A stretch of 64,000 nt of DNA from Paracoccus sp. MBLB3053 (GTDB taxonomy: Bacteria; Pseudomonadota; Alphaproteobacteria; Rhodobacterales; Rhodobacteraceae), in NCBI RefSeq assembly GCF_031822435.1, contig NZ_JAVQLW010000002.1:124001-188000 (forward strand), read 5' to 3'. The notes beneath the pieces are model-generated. The model saw only the letters and a list, made by a program, of their open reading frames with translations, was not told the origin of the DNA and searched no databases. Positions 26,500-34,280 of this stretch are shown here, piece by piece. Position 1 is the stretch's first letter; each line of letters begins with the position of its first letter. Made by a program: the position numbers and the translations under genes.

Positions 26500-26733
26500 A
26501 TGTCGCATAACACCGATCCAGAACGCGCGGCGCGCCGGCATCCGGCGTCGATCGTGGGAATCATTCTGGCGCTCGTGGTCGCTGCGATCGCGCTGGTCTG
26601 GTGGATCGGAGCCGACGACCCCGCGGAAGAAGACGCCATCAGCAGCGCGGTCACGACCGATGCGCCGGATGCCGCTTCGGTCGCAGATCCGGCCGCCACG
26701 GCTTCGCCGGATGCCAGCGCGCCGGAAAATTAG
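26500..26733 (+). CDS. 77-residue single-span membrane protein with acidic Ala/Asp-rich tail
   Basis: A short charged N-terminus is followed by one transmembrane helix (ASIVGIILALVVAAIALVWWI, about 16-36) and a low-complexity tail rich in Ala, Asp, Ser and Pro. GAGGAGAGAGG gives a strong ribosome site. It ends 4 bases before the Ku start, so it shares that transcript. Function unknown; the layout suggests an envelope stress peptide. Confidence 0.65.
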   Translation: MSHNTDPERAARRHPASIVGIILALVVAAIALVWWIGADDPAEEDAISSAVTTDAPDAASVADPAATASPDASAPEN

Positions 26734-26737
26734 GGCG

Positions 26738-27538
26738 ATGGCACCTCGGGTCTTCTGGAAGGGGTACCTGAAGCTTTCTCTGGTGACCTGCCCGGTAACC
26801 ATGACGCCGGCGACGACCGATAGTGGAAGACTGAGGTTCCACACCCTGAACGCCCGCACCGGACATCAAGTGCTAAGCCGGTTCGTCGACGAAATCAGCG
26901 GCGAGCCTGTCGAAGGCGACGATCAGGCAAAGGGTTATCCGCAAGCCGAAAACCAGCATGTGTTGATCGACGACGACGAGTTCGAGTCGATCGCCCTGGA
27001 AAGCACCCGCACCATCGATATCGAGATGTTCGTTCCCGCCGCGAGTATTGCCTGGATCTGGTATGACAAGCCGCATTACCTGAGCCCTTCGGACGCGATC
27101 GGCGAAGAGGCGTTTTCGGTCATCCGTGATGCGATGGCAGCGACGGGCAAGGTCGGGATCGCGCGTCTTGTCCTGGCTCGGCGTGAACGCGCGGTCATGC
27201 TTGAGCCGCGGTCGAAGGGCATTGTCCTTTGGACTTTGCGATATGGCGACGAGGTCAGGGATGCACGCGACTATTTCCCCGAGATGGACCAAGGCAAGCC
27301 CGAACCGGGGCTGATGAAATTGATAGCCAACCTGATCCGCCAGAAGACGGTCGACTGGGATGACGGGCTCGTGCAGGACCCGGTTCAGGACAACCTGCTG
27401 GAGCTGATAGCTGCCAAGAAAAAAGCCTCCAAGAAGTCACGCCCCGTCAGGCCTGCGACCGTGGAGGAGTCAGGCAATGTGATCAATATCATGGATGCTC
27501 TGAAGAAAAGCATTGCCGCCGAGCGCAACCGCAAATAG
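26738..27538 (+). CDS. ku: Ku protein (bacterial non-homologous end joining), copy 1
   Basis: The start MAPRVFWKGYLKLSLVTCPV at 26738 gives 266 residues, a normal size for a bacterial Ku homodimer subunit. Family landmarks are RFHTLNARTGHQVL, the EVEGDDQAKGYP-like segment (EPVEGDDQAKGYP), FVPAASIAWIWYDKPHYLSPS and GIARLVLARRERAVMLEP. The C-terminus has a basic patch (AAKKKASKKSRPVR) and ends NIMDALKKSIAAERNRK, the DALKKS element that recruits LigD. It binds DNA ends for repair. A second, more divergent Ku (36435) is coupled to LigD in the same stress island. Confidence 0.93.
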   Translation: MAPRVFWKGYLKLSLVTCPVTMTPATTDSGRLRFHTLNARTGHQVLSRFVDEISGEPVEGDDQAKGYPQAENQHVLIDDDEFESIALESTRTIDIEMFVPAASIAWIWYDKPHYLSPSDAIGEEAFSVIRDAMAATGKVGIARLVLARRERAVMLEPRSKGIVLWTLRYGDEVRDARDYFPEMDQGKPEPGLMKLIANLIRQKTVDWDDGLVQDPVQDNLLELIAAKKKASKKSRPVRPATVEESGNVINIMDALKKSIAAERNRK

Positions 27539-27878
27539 GCCCGCTGTGCTCGCGGGCAGCGTTGAGTGTTTTCGCCCCTGACGACCTATCAAAAAGCGCT
27601 TCGCAAGAGATTTTGTGACAAACCGACGTCCGCAATGTGGCGCCGCCCATGGAGCCCCCGCGGCCTATTCATCAGTCAGGTTCCATTCCCTTGATGGCAA
27701 TTTCATTTGCCCCAGACCGGCATCGCGCATTTGGGTCTGTTTCGGCTCGGCGCGGAAGTCCTTCTTGTCCGAGGCGGAGTTCAGAAGAAGGGCTCGCCGC
27801 AACTCCCAGGCTGAAGGTCAGCAGATCCTGAAGGCGTAAGTTGGCGTTCTCGTGCTGATCGGTGTATTGTTCAAGGGC
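27539..27878. other. geneless stretch after Ku copy 1
   Basis: No supported gene. The leftover open frames on both strands lack a ribosome site and family resemblance. The following 90 bases contain a DUF892 gene fragment. Confidence 0.4.
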
Positions 27879-27971
27879 AGTTCGGCGTTTGATGCAGGGC
27901 TGATCGCCGCGGCGCAGGCGACCGAGCCTTACGATATCGCCCGCTACTGCAAGTTCAAGGAATGGGCGCTC
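27879..27971 (+). pseudogene. short remnant of a DUF892 (YciE/YciF) ferritin-like gene
   Basis: The frame reads SAFDAGLIAAAQATEPYDIA then RYCKFKEWAL. The intact gene at 41797-42294 has PALDAGLIAAAQAVEHYEIA then RYGALRQWAK at the equivalent place. Only this core helix pair survives; the sequence before and after is unrelated. It is a degenerate copy of a gene still present 14 kb away, which suggests a past duplication or recombination. Confidence 0.7.
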
Positions 27972-27990
27972 GTAATTTTCCCGGGCTCTG

Positions 27991-28464
27991 CTAAAGTTCG
28001 GGTTCGAGCACACGGCGAAGCATCTGCCTTGCCCGGTTGACGCGGCTCTTGATGGTGCCAACGTCGCAATCAAGTATGCGCGCCGCATCAAGATAGCTTT
28101 CGCCGAATGCCCCCACAAGGATGATGGCCTCGCGGTAATGCGTGGGCATGTCGCGCAAAGCGGCGCCGAGCTCGATTGCCTGCATGTGCCATTCCTGCCC
28201 CGGCTGGACCTGCGGCAGAGGCGACACGCAATCGACGCCTCCGGTCTGTTCGCGGGCAGATTTCCGGCAATTGGTATAGAAGCGGTTGCGCATGATGGTA
28301 AACAGCCAGGCGCGCAGATTGGTGCCCTGCTGATAGCTGTCGGCATATTCTATCCCGCGCAGCAAGGTTTCCTGAACCAAATCCTCGGCATCCGTCACGG
28401 ATCTGCACAGCGCGCGGGAATAGGCCCGCAGTGCGGGAATCTGCTCAAGGATGTCATCCTTCAT
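27991..28464 (-). CDS. ecfG: general stress response ECF sigma factor EcfG (copy 1)
   Basis: The protein has 157 residues. Region 2 contains ALRAYSRALCRSVTDAEDLVQETLLRGIEYADSY followed by NLRAWLFTIMRNRFYTNCRK. Region 4 is MPTHYREAIILVGAFGESYLDAARILDCDVGTIKSRVNRARQML. These features are typical of the ECF15/EcfG group that runs the alphaproteobacterial general stress response and recognises GGAAC-N16/17-cGTT promoters. NepR1 lies immediately upstream, and an EcfG promoter precedes that, so the pair is autoregulated. Many genes within 15 kb carry the same element. No PhyR or its kinase was found in the window. Confidence 0.93.
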   Translation of the reverse strand: MKDDILEQIPALRAYSRALCRSVTDAEDLVQETLLRGIEYADSYQQGTNLRAWLFTIMRNRFYTNCRKSAREQTGGVDCVSPLPQVQPGQEWHMQAIELGAALRDMPTHYREAIILVGAFGESYLDAARILDCDVGTIKSRVNRARQMLRRVLEPEL

Positions 28465-28563
28465 GGACCTTCTCCTCGCTTCAACAGGAAGAATGCGGAA
28501 CAATGTTTGCGTTCGGACCGGGACCGGGACCGGGCCGGTTTCAAGCGCCGTCGGCGCACCTCT

Positions 28564-28740
28564 TCAGCCTTGCGGCTTTTCAAGGGCCCTTGCCAACTGG
28601 CTGGCAAGTTCACGCAGGCGCGGAGAGATCGGCTCCTTGAGTATCCGACCCACAAGCTCGGACAGGGCCTTGTCCAGTTCGGGACCCAGGGTCGGGCCAT
28701 TGTCCTTTTCATGCATCGAATATCCCATCTGTCTTTTCAT
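28564..28740 (-). CDS. nepR: NepR-type anti-sigma factor (copy 1)
   Basis: The protein has 58 residues and contains the NepR core, LGPELDKALSELVGRILKEP followed by LRELASQLARALE. NepR proteins hold EcfG inactive until phosphorylated PhyR captures them. The start is uncertain: the first ATG (28740) sits right behind an AGGGGG, and ATGs four and eight codons later are possible. The second copy at 57.8 kb shares the MG-x-x-MHEKD beginning, which favours an early start. It is directly upstream of EcfG1. Confidence 0.85.
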   Translation of the reverse strand: MKRQMGYSMHEKDNGPTLGPELDKALSELVGRILKEPISPRLRELASQLARALEKPQG

Positions 28741-28872
28741 ACCCCCTGTCATAGCCCGCCATAACGGGCAGCTCGCCGCCCGGTCGTATCGCGACGCCTG
28801 CCAGGAAAATGAGAAGCTTCGCCCGACGTAGACCGGCCGTACTTGGGGCCCTTCTTCCATGTCAGTGGCCCG

Positions 28873-28897
28873 AACCGGGTCGCGTGGCGAATGTTCC
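28873..28897 (-). promoter_or_regulatory. EcfG-type promoter for nepR1-ecfG1 (autoregulation)
   Basis: On the minus strand GGAAC (28893-28897), 16 bases, GGTT (28873-28876). It points at NepR1, about 130 bases downstream. Confidence 0.72.
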
Positions 28898-28968
28898 CAA
28901 GTTTCTTGCGCGCGCCGTCGAAAGGGCGGGGGGAAGGGCAGGTGGCTCACGCGTCGACATATCGAGAA

Positions 28969-29205
28969 GTCCGGGGATCATCTTGCGATCATCCCCGGAC
29001 CTCCTCCCCCTGATGGACTTGCCGGGCTTCGATCAGATTGCCGGAAAGCGATCGAAGTCGTCTTCAGGCCGGGGGCTGCAAACAGGCGAAGTTTACCCCC
29101 AACCCTGCCGACCGCGCCCCGTCCGAGGGTGCGGTCTTCCGGTGCCGGGCCTTGACGACATTCTGTGTCCAGCGTCGCTTGCCCTATCGTCCCGACCCGA
29201 CGAGA
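28969..29205 (-). ncRNA. candidate EcfG-dependent small RNA
   Basis: An EcfG-type promoter (29213-29237) faces leftward into a stretch with no credible gene; the longest ATG frame is 22 codons. The stretch ends in the hairpin GTCCGGGGAT (28969-28978)/ATCCCCGGAC (28991-29000) with a 12-base loop. That would give a transcript of roughly 235 bases. There is no strong T-run after the hairpin, so the 3' end is uncertain. Read-through into the nepR1 promoter region is also possible. This is inference from promoter plus hairpin only. Confidence 0.4.
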
Positions 29206-29212
29206 CCCTCCA

Positions 29213-29237
29213 AACCGGGAACCAGTGAGAATGTTCC
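29213..29237 (-). promoter_or_regulatory. EcfG-type promoter facing a geneless stretch
   Basis: On the minus strand GGAAC (29233-29237), 16 bases, GGTT (29213-29216). It lies just after the DUF6894 stop and has no protein-coding gene for about 450 bases downstream. Confidence 0.65.
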
Positions 29238-29270
29238 CGCGCTTGGCAATTAATTCGCCCGCCGTCATTG

Positions 29271-29519
29271 CTAGGCGGCAGACCGGTCCAGCCATTCGGC
29301 CACGAGTTCGAGCCTTGCCCTGAAGACCGGAGCGTCGCGGGCGTCGCGGACCAGAACCGAGACGCATTGCCGGTCGCCGTTCGGCATCACGTCCCTTGCG
29401 ATGGGCGGAAGGACGGCGATGGCCATCCGACGTGCCGATTGGCTGTCGGGCAGATCCAGGCCCGTGTCATCTTCGATGAGGCGGGTTCCGTCATCGATGT
29501 CGAAGAAATACCGCGGCAT
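29271..29519 (-). CDS. DUF6894-like small protein
   Basis: The protein has 82 residues beginning MPRYFFDIDDGTRLIEDDTG, the recognisable start of a small alphaproteobacterial family (MPRYFFHxxDG...DxxG), with ARRMAIAVLPPIARDVMPNG in the middle and RARLELVAEWLD near the end. GAGGACG precedes the ATG. It begins 12 bases after the Crp-like regulator stop and so shares its EcfG promoter. Function unknown. Confidence 0.75.
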   Translation of the reverse strand: MPRYFFDIDDGTRLIEDDTGLDLPDSQSARRMAIAVLPPIARDVMPNGDRQCVSVLVRDARDAPVFRARLELVAEWLDRSAA

Positions 29520-29531
29520 GGCGTCCTCGCA

Positions 29532-30251
29532 CTATGACGGAAGATGAAGGTAGTCGGGATCGAACTCGGCGAATTCCATCAACCGCGCGATGTCGGGAAT
29601 GGTGATCTGCCGTTCCTCGATCCCGATCAGGCCGTCTTGCCTCAGGCCGGCGACTACCCTCTGGGCATGGACAGCGGTGATGCCCAGGGTATCCGAAAGC
29701 TGTTCCTGGGTCATCGGCAGCGAGAAATCCCCGTTCCAGCCTATCGAGGCATAGCGCAGGTAAAGCTCGCACAGCAGATGCGCCATCTGCCGGTCCGCCC
29801 GCCGCTTTCCCATGTTGACCAGCCATTCGCGCAGCACTGCCTCGTCGACAAGTGTGGCCCACCACATGGCGCGGGCGATGTTGGGGTAATCGGTCAACAA
29901 CTCCTCGATTTCCGAGCGCGGGATATCGACCACGCGGCAGGGGGTCAGCGTGCCAATGCCGTGATCCATCCTCCCCAGGATTGCCACGTGCATGTCGCAG
30001 AAATCTCCCGGGATCAACAGCGCCATGATCGAGCGCCGGCCGTCGGGCAGAATCTTGTAACGGCATGCGATGCCTTCCAGTATGACATGCACGAATTCCG
30101 GATCGTCGCCATGGCTGATAATGTCGCTCCGCGGCGGCAGCGCGCGCCAACCTCGAACCAGCTCGGCAAGTCGCTCCCTGTCCCGCTGATCGAGACGGGC
30201 ACCGTTTTCCAGTTTTCGCGTCACCATGTTCTGCATCGGAAATGCCGTCAT
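29532..30251 (-). CDS. Crp/Fnr-family transcription regulator
   Basis: The protein has 239 residues. The cyclic-nucleotide-binding-like fold includes HVILEGIACRYKILPDGRRSIMALLIPGDFCDMHV. The C-terminal winged HTH is PMTQEQLSDTLGITAVHAQRVVAGLRQDGLI. There are no Cys residues placed for an Fnr iron-sulfur cluster and the cAMP-contact Arg/Glu set is incomplete, so the signal is unknown. It is transcribed from an EcfG promoter 21 bases upstream and is therefore probably a second-tier regulator of the stress response. The short leader makes the ATG at 30251 the likely start. Confidence 0.88.
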   Translation of the reverse strand: MTAFPMQNMVTRKLENGARLDQRDRERLAELVRGWRALPPRSDIISHGDDPEFVHVILEGIACRYKILPDGRRSIMALLIPGDFCDMHVAILGRMDHGIGTLTPCRVVDIPRSEIEELLTDYPNIARAMWWATLVDEAVLREWLVNMGKRRADRQMAHLLCELYLRYASIGWNGDFSLPMTQEQLSDTLGITAVHAQRVVAGLRQDGLIGIEERQITIPDIARLMEFAEFDPDYLHLPS

Positions 30252-30271
30252 CCAGAATCGCGACTGCGATG

Positions 30272-30296
30272 AACCCGACAGATGCCGGATGGTTCC
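30272..30296 (-). promoter_or_regulatory. EcfG-type promoter for the Crp-like regulator
   Basis: On the minus strand GGAAC (30292-30296), 16 bases, GGTT (30272-30275), 21 bases before the ATG. The rest of 30297-30592 holds no recognisable gene. Confidence 0.7.
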
Positions 30297-30592
30297 CGTG
30301 TCGTGGGGACGAATCCTGCCTGCATGGCGGGAACTCCGAATAGAATAAAGCAGGATTGCCGAAAGTTGCGCAGGAAAATCCTTCCGATTTGCCGGTTACC
30401 CGCAGCGACCCGAGGGCCCTGTCAAGGAACCTGCCAGGACTTTCAACCGCATTGGCGTCATCGTGGTCGACGGACATTGCTGGTGGCCTTCCTGAGAAGA
30501 AAGATCGACGAGCACCGGACCCGCCAGCATGGCACAAGCGCAGCCGCGCCTGTCGATCGAAAGGGTCAAGCTGCGCGACAGCGGCCAACCGT

Positions 30593-31072
30593 TCAGGGTA
30601 AGTTCTCCCCTTTGGCGCGGGTTTCTCCTCGATCTCCCACACCGAGCGGAAGGTTGTCGTCAGGCAGCAGCAGCTTCAGCGCGCGCCGCGCGGCGGTGTG
30701 CCTGATCCCCAAGTCGATTTCTGTGCAGCCGAGGATTTCGGCCGCAAGTTGCGGCTCAAGTCTCAGCACATCGACCAGCACGATGACCTCGCGCTGCGCC
30801 AAGGGTAGCCGATGCAGCGCCCGGACAATCGGATCATCACTTCCGTCGGGCGCATCATTCTTGCAGCCGCGACGGCGGGCAAGATCGCAGACCAGCCGCA
30901 AGAGCCAGCCGGGGCGACCCACGCCAGCTACGTTGCCTTCTGCCATGGTGATCGCCTCAACGAGGGTCTGCTCGAGCAATTGCGTTGCATTGTCCCTGTT
31001 CGGGCAAACCAGCCGCGCATAGCTGCGCAATGCGTCGAGGTCGTCGTGCAAGTTCGGAAAGTGCGTGTCCAA
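30593..31072 (-). CDS. stand-alone sigma-like protein (divergent ECF sigma or PhyR-type sigma mimic without receiver)
   Basis: The protein has 159 residues. The N-terminus DDLDALRSYARLVCPNRDNATQLLEQTLVEAI aligns with EcfG region 2, and LHRLPLAQREVIVLVDVLRLEPQLAAEILGC aligns with region 4. The DNA-contact parts are eroded: WLFTIMRNRFYTNCRK of EcfG1 is WLLRLVCDLARRRGCK here, and GTIKSRVNRARQML is DLGIRHTAARRALK. This is what the sigma-mimic domain of PhyR looks like, but no receiver domain follows; the tail is short and charged. It lies between EcfG1/NepR1 and the stress genes. It may bind NepR as a decoy, or be a diverged sigma. I cannot decide which. Confidence 0.65.
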   Translation of the reverse strand: MDTHFPNLHDDLDALRSYARLVCPNRDNATQLLEQTLVEAITMAEGNVAGVGRPGWLLRLVCDLARRRGCKNDAPDGSDDPIVRALHRLPLAQREVIVLVDVLRLEPQLAAEILGCTEIDLGIRHTAARRALKLLLPDDNLPLGVGDRGETRAKGENLP

Positions 31073-31327
31073 CTGGGCCTGTCTTTCTTTGTTGCGTCAA
31101 GCCATGAGAATGGCCCGGCCGGCCAGCGGGATCGCCAACAATTGTGGGGCCCGCGCGCAATTGCTGGGGCCCTTCCATAAAGGCGGGGTGGCTTTCGGCA
31201 TTCAATCTGCCCGGCCGATCTATCAGCATGGCGCGGCTCGGGCTGACTGCCCGGGTTCCAAGCCGCAAGGCGGGTCCATTCGTGCAGGCCAGCTACTGGC
31301 GTGGACGAAAGCGTGATCGACCTGCTG

Positions 31328-31352
31328 GAAACAAAATCCGAAATCCCGGGTT
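31328..31352 (+). promoter_or_regulatory. EcfG-type promoter (one mismatch) for PRC-barrel gene 1
   Basis: GAAAC (31328-31332), 16 bases, GGTT (31349-31352), about 90 bases before the gene. The -35 differs from GGAAC by one base. The rest of 31073-31440 holds nothing recognisable. Confidence 0.5.
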
Positions 31353-31440
31353 GGGCAGGCTTGGAACGGGATGCCGCGGATTGCCGCCGCCCGGACACAA
31401 TGCCCTGCGGGGCGCGCCCACTTTCGGAAAGGACATCACC

Positions 31441-31791
31441 ATGACTGATACGACCGGAACGCTTGTTTCCTCGGCCGATGTGAACGGGACCGCGGTCTAT
31501 GGCCGCGACGGTTCGAATGTCGGCACCATCGACCACCTGATGATCGACAAGGTGTCGGGCAATGTCGCCTATGCCGTGATGGGGTTCGGAGGTTTCCTCG
31601 GCCTGGGCGAAGAGCACATGCCGATTCCCTGGGATGCTCTTACCTATGACGTATCGGCGGGTGGGTTCGTCACCGACATCACCGAGGCGCAATTGACCGG
31701 CGCACCGGCGCGCAGCGAGAACTGGGCCGGCGACCGCGAATGGGAGACACGGACCTTCGAATATTACGGGATCGCGCCCTATTGGATCTGA
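31441..31791 (+). CDS. PRC-barrel domain protein 1 (cytoplasmic)
   Basis: The start MTDTTGTLVSSADVNGTAVY at 31441 follows GGAAAGG. The protein has 116 residues and no signal peptide. The PRC barrel is TAVYGRDGSNVGTIDHLMIDKVSGNVAYAV, then GFGGFLGLGEEHMPIPWDAL. The GGFLGxG turn is shared by four proteins in this window (31441, 33109, 35562, 41316). PRC barrels bind partners in the photosynthetic reaction centre and in RimM; the role of these small stress versions is unknown. An EcfG-like promoter lies upstream. Confidence 0.88.
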   Translation: MTDTTGTLVSSADVNGTAVYGRDGSNVGTIDHLMIDKVSGNVAYAVMGFGGFLGLGEEHMPIPWDALTYDVSAGGFVTDITEAQLTGAPARSENWAGDREWETRTFEYYGIAPYWI

Positions 31792-32065
31792 GCGCAATTC
31801 CGATCCCGCGCTTCTGATGCGATGACACCGAATGCTTTGGCCGCTGGATGCGGCCGGGGCCCGGGGCGAAGTCGTGAAGGGTGCATCAGGCTCCTGGCGC
31901 GCCGTCATGCCTGACGCCGACCCGATCGCACAGGGCTGAAACTCGCGGTCCAGGCTACAGCAGGGGCAGGGCGGTTCGGCCGAGATCGTGCTTTCGATGG
32001 CTAGCTAGCGGCACAAGTCTGCCGATGAAAGCCCGCCGAGCGCGCGCCGGGCAACAAAGGATCGG

Positions 32066-32090
32066 GAAACATCTTCCTGCCACCCCGGTT
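32066..32090 (+). promoter_or_regulatory. EcfG-type promoter (one mismatch) for the DUF305 gene
   Basis: GAAAC (32066-32070), 16 bases, GGTT (32087-32090), 32 bases before the ATG. It has the same -35 variant as the promoter at 31328. The rest of 31792-32122 is without a gene. Confidence 0.52.
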
Positions 32091-32122
32091 GGGTTCGTGA
32101 GGAACTGCAACGGAGTAGGAAG

Positions 32123-32629
32123 ATGAAACACGATCACGACGACCATCCAGGGCAGGCCTACCTGCGCTTTGCCCTCATGATTTCAGCCTCGACCCTGGTC
32201 ATGTTTGGGCTGATGTATCTGAATACCTGGGAACTGGCGCATGTCCATTTCAGCCAGACCCGCGCGTGGATGGCGCTCTACATGGGCGGAGCCATGGCGC
32301 TGGTCATGCTGGGATTCATGCTGCACATGTATCGCGACAGGCGCCGTAACCTTGTCGTGGTCGCGGTGGCTGCGATTGCCGTTATTCTGGGCGTGTTAAT
32401 GGTCCGCAGCCAGGCCAGCGTGGACCAGATTGCCTGGATGCGGGCAATGATCCCCCACCATTCCATCGCCATCCTTACCTCGCGCCGCGCTGATATCGAT
32501 GACCCGCGCGTCCGTGCGCTTGCCGACAGCATCATCGAAGCGCAGACCCGCGAGATCGCCGAGATGGAGGCCCTGATCCGCGACCTGCAAGGTGGCCCCA
32601 AGGCCACGCCCGAGATCGACGGCAAGTAA
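32123..32629 (+). CDS. membrane-anchored DUF305 protein
   Basis: The protein has 168 residues. Three transmembrane helices (about 14-32, 47-66 and 73-90) are followed by a DUF305 segment: WMRAMIPHHSIAILTSRRAD and DSIIEAQTREIAEMEALIRDL. The His pair MIPHH and the Met/His-rich N-terminus (MKHDHDDH) fit metal binding, as proposed for copper-associated DUF305 proteins. Its neighbours are a PRC-barrel gene and stress promoters rather than copper genes, so a metal role is only suggested. Confidence 0.85.
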   Translation: MKHDHDDHPGQAYLRFALMISASTLVMFGLMYLNTWELAHVHFSQTRAWMALYMGGAMALVMLGFMLHMYRDRRRNLVVVAVAAIAVILGVLMVRSQASVDQIAWMRAMIPHHSIAILTSRRADIDDPRVRALADSIIEAQTREIAEMEALIRDLQGGPKATPEIDGK

Positions 32630-33049
32630 TCCGCCTCAATTTCCCGGCGCGAGGCCGGACTCCACGTCTGCCAGCGCACGCGCCGCGAGGATCAAGAATT
32701 TGCCTGTCCGGGATTTGCCGTCGCGCGGCGATGCTTTGCGATCACCAAGGCAGCAGCAGCATTGGGACGGCATAGCGGATCCGCTTCCAGAAACATCATA
32801 CTGCCCCGACATCTCGCGAAGGTAGTCGTTAAAAGTGGCCAATAATGGGCGGCCAGTTGCTGACTTTCCAAAAATCCAATCTTTGATCGCGACGAAGCCT
32901 GAATTCAGCCCTGCTGGATGGGCGGCACGAGCTCGATCCGCATCTTTTCAGCCCCGAAGTCGCGCGAAAAACCGAACGCGCGAACCCACCTGAGCCGCGA
33001 ACAATCCAGCCATCGTGACGACCGGCACCGACGCTGCCGGGGAAAATCA
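32630..33049. other. geneless stretch before PRC-barrel gene 2
   Basis: A 68-codon minus-strand frame (32636-32842) has only a TTG start, no ribosome site and no family resemblance. I do not call it. No repeats of note. Confidence 0.4.
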
Positions 33050-33074
33050 GGAACATTCCTGCAGGTTGCTGGTT
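33050..33074 (+). promoter_or_regulatory. EcfG-type promoter for PRC-barrel gene 2
   Basis: GGAAC (33050-33054), 16 bases, GGTT (33071-33074), 34 bases before the ATG. Confidence 0.72.
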
Positions 33075-33108
33075 CGAAAACCCTGATTCATACTTTGGGG
33101 AGGAGAGA

Positions 33109-33804
33109 ATGAAACGGACCCTTACCACCACCGCACTTGTCATGCTGATGATGGGTGCGACTGCAAACGCCCAGTCCGACCAGCCTGCCGAACCCGGTGA
33201 CACCGAACCGGCCGCCACCATGGTCACCACGACGCATATCCAGATCATCGCGCCGGAAGGATTTGCCGCCGAGGACGTGGTCTTTACTTCGGACAACCTT
33301 GACGGCGCCACGGTCTATGACGCGACCGGCGAGGAAATCGGCGAGGTTCACGGCCTGGTCTTTGCCAATGAGGATAGCTCGATGAAAATGTCCTCGGACA
33401 TGGGCAAGCCCGCTGGCGAGACGGCCGCCGATGCGGGCATGGGCAGTGACATGGATAGCGCAGCCGCACCCGACATGGCCGAGCAGACGCCTGCGACTGG
33501 CGCGACCTCGCAGGACGGAACGATGAGCGGCATCGGCTCGAGCAGCAGCACCACCACGCCAACGGACGCCATGACCCCGCCGGTCCAGACCGCCGAGGGC
33601 ACGCCGACAGACCTTGGCGAAGCCGAAATCACCCAGGCCGTGATTGATGTCGGTGGTTTTCTTGGCATGGGCGAACATCGTGTTGCTGTGCCCGTCGAGG
33701 AACTCGTCACGTATCGCAAAGATCAGGAATTGCGCATCTACCTGCCCTGGACACGTGAACAGGTGATGGAGCTGCCCGAATTCGACGCCGAAGAGCCCAC
33801 TTGA
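33109..33804 (+). CDS. secreted PRC-barrel protein 2 with low-complexity insert
   Basis: The protein has 231 residues with a signal peptide (MKRTLTTTALVMLMMGATANA). The PRC barrel is split. The first half, LDGATVYDATGEEIGEVHGLVF, is at about 64-86. A Met/Asp/Ser/Thr-rich linker of about 80 residues follows, and the second half, VIDVGGFLGMGEHRVAVPVEEL, is at about 180-202. The insert is probably disordered. Being periplasmic, it differs from PRC proteins 1 and 4. AGGAGAG is the ribosome site. An EcfG promoter lies upstream. Function unknown. Confidence 0.85.
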   Translation: MKRTLTTTALVMLMMGATANAQSDQPAEPGDTEPAATMVTTTHIQIIAPEGFAAEDVVFTSDNLDGATVYDATGEEIGEVHGLVFANEDSSMKMSSDMGKPAGETAADAGMGSDMDSAAAPDMAEQTPATGATSQDGTMSGIGSSSSTTTPTDAMTPPVQTAEGTPTDLGEAEITQAVIDVGGFLGMGEHRVAVPVEELVTYRKDQELRIYLPWTREQVMELPEFDAEEPT

Positions 33805-34066
33805 CCAAGGCTGACAGACCGCAGGCCGGAGTGGCCATACCGCTTCGGCCTGCTTGGCGGGGCTGCCTGAACCGAACGGAAATCGCAATGTTCTGGGCCA
33901 TCCCATGCATGGCCAGCGGCCCAAACGCCTGGCTCGGGTCCCGTGCAGACCGAACGAGCCTTGGCATCGGCGGGACAATCGCCATCGGCGGGGCTGGTCG
34001 AACACGGTTCGTGCTTGCGCCCTTGGCCGCCTTCCTGGTCGGCCAGCGTGGAGACGGGGGAAATCC

Positions 34067-34100
34067 CTGGTCAGGACCGTTTTTTAGTGCTCCTGACCAG
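34067..34100. repeat. 10-bp perfect inverted repeat (hairpin) between PRC gene 2 and SOD locus
   Basis: CTGGTCAGGA (34067-34076) pairs with TCCTGACCAG (34091-34100) around a 14-base loop containing TTTTTTA. The outer flanks GGGGGAAATCC and GGATCCCCC extend the pairing imperfectly. It lies where transcripts from both sides would end, so a bidirectional terminator is likely. Confidence 0.5.
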
Positions 34101-34277
34101 GATCCCCCGAATCATCTGGCCAAAAACAATGCCGCCGATCATCCTCTCGGTCGGATTTCGTTCCAGCAGGTATAAGACCGTCTCGCGGAATGTCTCGACA
34201 GTTGCCAAAGATGCGATCTTGATGGTTCTTCGAAGCATCATTCGCAGAGGCTGTGTCATCAAGACTGCGGACAGCAT
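34071..34277 (-). CDS. hypothetical 68-residue protein downstream of SOD
   Basis: The open frame starts 3 bases after the SOD stop (MLSAVLMTQPLRMMLRRTIK...) and has a basic N-terminal half, EREL-like central LERNPTERMIGG and a basic end (RSTKKRS). The tight spacing argues for a real gene in the SOD transcript. However, the stop lies inside a hairpin and the codon choice is less GC-biased than its neighbours. No family is recognised. Low confidence. Confidence 0.35.
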   Translation of the reverse strand: MLSAVLMTQPLRMMLRRTIKIASLATVETFRETVLYLLERNPTERMIGGIVFGQMIRGILVRSTKKRS

Positions 34278-34280
34278 GCT

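Noticed and set aside
32636..32842. 68-codon minus-strand frame
   Set aside because: TTG start, no ribosome site, four consecutive Cys codons from a CAG-like run, no family.
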